Assembly: GCA_012517635.1 (NCBI GenBank)
Contig: JAAYUP010000192.1
Coordinates: forward strand, 1 to 9,055
From: Candidatus Atribacter alterifermentans
GTDB lineage: Bacteria > Atribacterota > Atribacteria > Atribacterales > Atribacteraceae
Direction of reading: 5' to 3'
DNA: 9,055 nt
In this document: positions 6,269-9,055 of the stretch, piece after piece
Numbering within the stretch: position 1 is the first letter of the stretch
Layout of the letters: each line of letters starts with the position of its first letter
The notes under the pieces: generated by a model
Seen by the model: only the letters and a program-made list of their open reading frames with translations
What the model was told of the DNA's origin: nothing
The model's database searches: none
Position numbers and translations under genes: made by a program

Positions 6269-7245
6269 TGCTGAAGAGCCCTCCTTCCAATGATATCGGC
6301 CCAAACAGCGCAAATAATAATAGCTCCTTTAATAACCAGTTGAAATGGATAAGCTACATTGAGCAGAATCATAAGGTTACTGAACACTGCAAAGAAAAGG
6401 GCACCGATAACTGTCCGAAGAATACTTCCTCGTCCGCCTAAGAGACTGGTACCACCAAGAATGACTGCTGCGATAACGTCAAGTTCATAACCCTGTCCGG
6501 CTGATGGTTGGGCGCTCGCCAAACGGGAACTCATGACCAGTGCTCCCACTGCAGCTGTAAAGCCGGTTAAAACAAACGCAACGAGCTTTGTCAAACCAGT
6601 ATGAATACCCGATGCCCAAGCTGCCTTAGCATTACCACCAGTAGCATATACTGAATAACCAAATTTTGAGTTGCTCAGTATGATGTGAAATATAATGCCG
6701 AAGGTTACGAAGATTATTACCGGTATGGGAACTGGTCCTATCATTCCACGCCCGATTATCGAAAAAGCGCTTTCTGGATCCCCAAGCATGTGATACCCTT
6801 TGGAATAAATAAGGGCTATGGCTTGTATAATGCTCATAGTACCGAGGGTAACGATGAAGGCATTTGCCTTAAATAAACCTACGAGCAATCCATTGAGTAA
6901 TCCTGCTAATATTCCAACAATAAGAACTATTAAAATACTCAGTGCCAATCCCTGTTGTTGTAACCCTATCGCCAAGACCATACATAAGGAAAGAGTGGAT
7001 CCTACCGATAAATCTATATCGCCCCCAATGAGCACAAATGTCATGCCAATGGCCATAATGCCAACGATTGAAGATTGTCTTAAAATGTTAAAAATATTCC
7101 GAGAACTTAAAAAAACATCGGAAATCAATGAACCGACAATAAATAGAGCTATTAATGCAACAAATATTCCATGGCGTTTTAAAATATCGATAAGAATTCT
7201 CAATCCGGATATTTTCTTGGTTTCTTGATAAGTTGTTTGAATCAT
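6265..7245 (-). CDS. CUT2-family sugar ABC transporter permease 1 (RbsC-like)
   Basis: This multi-pass inner-membrane permease of 326 residues is a paralogue of the next gene. Motifs are IGGDIDLSVGS (73-83), FIVTLGTMSI (130-139), the YATGGNAKAA cytoplasmic loop (200-209), SRLASAQP (240-247) and VILGGTSLLGGRGS (261-274), all typical of BPD_transp_2 permeases of ribose-type importers. The ATG has a GGTGAGG ribosome site about six bases upstream. Only eight bases separate it from the ATPase stop, and its own stop overlaps the next start by four bases, so translation of the three genes is probably coupled. It forms the transmembrane pore with permease 2. The substrate is unknown. Confidence 0.94.
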   Translation of the reverse strand: MIQTTYQETKKISGLRILIDILKRHGIFVALIALFIVGSLISDVFLSSRNIFNILRQSSIVGIMAIGMTFVLIGGDIDLSVGSTLSLCMVLAIGLQQQGLALSILIVLIVGILAGLLNGLLVGLFKANAFIVTLGTMSIIQAIALIYSKGYHMLGDPESAFSIIGRGMIGPVPIPVIIFVTFGIIFHIILSNSKFGYSVYATGGNAKAAWASGIHTGLTKLVAFVLTGFTAAVGALVMSSRLASAQPSAGQGYELDVIAAVILGGTSLLGGRGSILRTVIGALFFAVFSNLMILLNVAYPFQLVIKGAIIICAVWADIIGRRALQQ

Positions 7246-7253
7246 GATTTACC

Positions 7254-8786
7254 TCACCTGGCCGCTGTGTCGGAGAAAATGGATGTTTGTGAGTTATTAA
7301 AACCGGTAGCTGCACTTAGAACATCTATTTTCGATACTTCTTTGGTTTTAAAGTGTCCGGTAATAATACCTTCATGCATAACGATGAGACGATCAGAAAT
7401 GGCCATAACCTCATCGAGATCTGAAGAGACTAAAATAATCCCAACTTTATTTTTAACCAATTCGGAAATGAGGGCGTATATTTCTGATTTGGCTCCAACA
7501 TCAATCCCTTTGGTAGGTTCATCCAAAATGAGCAATTTTGGCATGATTCCCAACCATTTCGCAATGGCTACCTTTTGTTGATTGCCACCGCTCAGATTTA
7601 CCGTGATTTCCTCTATAGTTGGAGTTTTTACTTTCAAGGTTTTGACATAATTCTCCACGAGTTGTACTTCGTTGATTTTATTAACTAGTCCCCATTTACA
7701 TAGGGAATCGAGGACGGTTATCGAGATATTTCGACGAACTGAAAGGGGTAACATTAAACCTTCTTCTTTACGTGTTTCAGGTAAAAACCCTATTCCTAAA
7801 TGACGGGCATTAATCGGGCTTTTGATAAATATTTCTTTGTTATTAAACAGAATCTTTCCACCATCAAATGGATCCAATCCAAAGATAGACCGAACAACCT
7901 CACTTTTCCCAGCTCCTACCAAACCAGTTATACCAAGAATCTCTCCCTCTCTAACTGCAAAACTGATATCGTAAAAGACACCCTTGCGCCAGAGGTTTTC
8001 TACGCAAAAAATTGGCTCGCCGCTGTCGACATTCACCTTTATATAAAATTCCTCGATTTTTCTTCCTACCATTAACTCAATGATCTTTTCATGGGTGGCA
8101 CTTTCACCTGAAAGTGTACCCACATTATTTCCGTCCCGAATCACGGAAATTCTATCTGCGACGTTTAAAATCTCTTCAAAACGATGAGATATATAGACTA
8201 TCGAAATACCATTACTTTTGAGTCGATCAATCACTTTAAATAAATATTCTGTTTCTGTTTGTGATAAACTGGAGGTAGGTTCGTCCATAACTATTATCTT
8301 GGCGTCTAATGATAACGCTTTAGCTATCTCGACTAACTGTCTCTGTCCGATGGATAAATCCTCTACCAATTTAGACGGTTGAATAGAAACACCCAGGCTC
8401 TCAAGCAAAACTTTAGCTTTTTCTTCCATAGCTGCGCGATTAATAAAATGAAATTTACCAAATATTGGCCTTCCCAGAAATATATTCTCGGCAACACTGA
8501 GCTGTGGTACCATGGCTAATTCTTGATAGATGGTTGCTATTCCAAGTTCGCGGGCTACTTGAGGAGTGCCAATTTCAACTTTTGTTCCGTTTAAAACAAT
8601 ATCGCCTTTATCTTTTTTATAAACGCCGGATAAAATCTTTACAAGAGTTGACTTCCCTGCCCCGTTTTCACCTACCAAAGCATGAACTTCTCCCCTCTGA
8701 AGATTAAAGTCGACTCTTTTTAATGCCTGTACTCCCGGGAATGCTTTTGATATTCCTTTCATTTCTAGTATGTACTCGTCTATCAC
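7254..8786 (-). CDS. CUT2-family sugar ABC transporter ATP-binding protein (RbsA/MglA-like, two fused ATPase domains)
   Basis: This 510-residue cytoplasmic ATPase with two tandem nucleotide-binding domains matches the usual length of RbsA-type proteins, about 500. Domain 1 has Walker A GENGAGKST (39-47), Q-loop Gln88, signature LSIGQ (144-148), Walker B IIVMDEP (164-170) and switch His201. Domain 2 has GLVGAGKSE (288-296), signature LSGGNQQK (398-405) and Walker B LLILDEP (418-424). The switch His is replaced in Ser-Ser-Asp-Leu (454-457), as is usual for the degenerate second domain of this family. The start is a GTG with a perfect AGGAGG six bases upstream; an ATG at residue 9 lacks such a site. 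It is the first gene of the transporter set and powers import through the two permeases. Confidence 0.95.
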   Translation of the reverse strand: MIDEYILEMKGISKAFPGVQALKRVDFNLQRGEVHALVGENGAGKSTLVKILSGVYKKDKGDIVLNGTKVEIGTPQVARELGIATIYQELAMVPQLSVAENIFLGRPIFGKFHFINRAAMEEKAKVLLESLGVSIQPSKLVEDLSIGQRQLVEIAKALSLDAKIIVMDEPTSSLSQTETEYLFKVIDRLKSNGISIVYISHRFEEILNVADRISVIRDGNNVGTLSGESATHEKIIELMVGRKIEEFYIKVNVDSGEPIFCVENLWRKGVFYDISFAVREGEILGITGLVGAGKSEVVRSIFGLDPFDGGKILFNNKEIFIKSPINARHLGIGFLPETRKEEGLMLPLSVRRNISITVLDSLCKWGLVNKINEVQLVENYVKTLKVKTPTIEEITVNLSGGNQQKVAIAKWLGIMPKLLILDEPTKGIDVGAKSEIYALISELVKNKVGIILVSSDLDEVMAISDRLIVMHEGIITGHFKTKEVSKIDVLSAATGFNNSQTSIFSDTAAR

Positions 8787-8792
8787 TCCAAT

Positions 8793-8798
8793 CCTCCT
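8793..8798 (-). promoter_or_regulatory. Ribosome binding site for the GTG start of the ATPase gene
   Basis: AGGAGG on the minus strand lies six bases before the GTG at 8786-8784. It decides for the GTG over the in-frame ATG eight codons later. No equally clear promoter is visible upstream in 8799-9055. Confidence 0.8.
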
Positions 8799-8891
8799 AT
8801 CTATCCCCTTAACGGTGCAATTTTTATAGAGCCAAATCTGTATAGTCTTTTTATAGCTTAATTTAGAAATCCATTTTATCTCTTGGAAGTG

Positions 8892-8926
8892 ATAAGCTCA
8901 TACCAATCCATATGAATAGAGCTTAT
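8892..8926. repeat. Inverted repeat in the transporter operon leader
   Basis: ATAAGCTC (8892-8899) and GAGCTTAT (8919-8926) are perfect inverted copies of eight bases around a 19-base spacer, about 105-140 bp before the ATPase start. It could be an operator for a sugar-responsive repressor, a leader RNA hairpin, or the end of an upstream transcript. No U-rich tail follows it on the minus strand, which argues against a terminator in that direction. A T-rich stretch (TTTAATT) follows on the plus strand, but no plus-strand gene precedes it. Confidence 0.4.
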
Positions 8927-8970
8927 TTTAATTCCATCTTGTAAATACAATTCACCATGAACACTATAAC

Positions 8971-9015
8971 GCCCTAATCCTGAGCGGTGCTTTCCCGCGT
9001 TAGGATCTCATCTTT
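8971..9015. repeat. Imperfect palindromic intergenic repeat
   Basis: ATCCT (8977-8981) pairs with AGGAT (9002-9006), and GCGG (8984-8987) with CCGC (8995-8998), around a seven-base loop. The ATCCTGAGCG…AGGATCTCATC arrangement resembles a dispersed repeat (CATCCTGAGCG…CGAAGGATCTCATC) seen between genes in many bacterial genomes; that resemblance is from memory and was not searched. It is the second kind of GC-rich repeat in the window and probably not a gene. Confidence 0.5.
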
Positions 9016-9055
9016 TTTGTATTTTTTTCCTTAAAAATATTTTTAAAAGATAAGA

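Noticed and set aside
5898..6293. 131-codon plus-strand frame, and a similar 136-codon frame at 6818-7228
   Set aside because: Both are antisense to the conserved motifs of the two permeases, and their products show mirrored features of the membrane-protein coding strand. They are shadows of the real genes.
4144..8786. Naming the transporter as the ribose system rbsABC
   Set aside because: Motifs support the CUT2 family, but there are two different permeases and no rbsK, rbsD or rbsR nearby, so a ribose assignment and gene symbols would be a guess.

Overview
This AT-rich window holds seven confident protein-coding genes. Six are on the minus strand and one is on the plus strand. The largest unit is a minus-strand set running right to left: a fused two-domain sugar ABC ATPase (7254-8786), two RbsC-like permeases (6265-7245 and 5279-6268, joined by an ATGA overlap), and a secreted RbsB-like binding protein (4144-5076). 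Together they form a complete CUT2-type (ribose/galactose-class) importer. After a strong hairpin at 4092-4139 comes a uroporphyrinogen-decarboxylase-superfamily protein (2743-4065). A plus-strand flavin reductase/flavoredoxin-like gene (1997-2569) converges on it. That gene is in turn divergent from a second uroporphyrinogen-decarboxylase-like paralogue (251-1582) across a ~410 bp AT-rich gap.

The two ~440-residue UroD-like proteins are clearly paralogues. They share an Asn-Asn/Gly-Ser-Gly-Gly/QLPQ block, a Tyr-Gly-Cys-Cys-Glu motif, a Ser-Pro-Trp-Ala motif and a Met-Lys-Asp motif. They are too divergent from true HemE and have no haem-pathway neighbours, so haem synthesis is unlikely. The superfamily also contains zinc-dependent corrinoid methyltransferases (MtaA/MtbA/CmuA type). 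The working hypothesis is that the importer brings in a small sugar-like or methylated compound, that the UroD-like proteins act on it, and that the flavin reductase supplies electrons. No corrinoid protein, corrinoid reactivator or regulator is in the window, so this pathway is inference.

Both window edges hold intergenic repeats. On the left (about 10-150) is a series of GC-rich inverted repeats. On the right (about 8971-9015) is an imperfect palindrome of the ATCCTGAGCG…AGGATCTCATC type, overlapping an unassigned 43-codon open frame. A degenerate 7-bp tandem repeat lies at 1779-1797.

The organism is a low-GC bacterium with strong AGGAGG-type ribosome sites. The secreted binding protein has no lipobox, which points to a diderm with a periplasm. 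An anaerobic diderm such as Atribacterota would fit the gene content and the repeat-rich intergenic DNA, but the sequence alone does not prove this. I see no tRNA, rRNA, CRISPR array, insertion sequence or phage gene.
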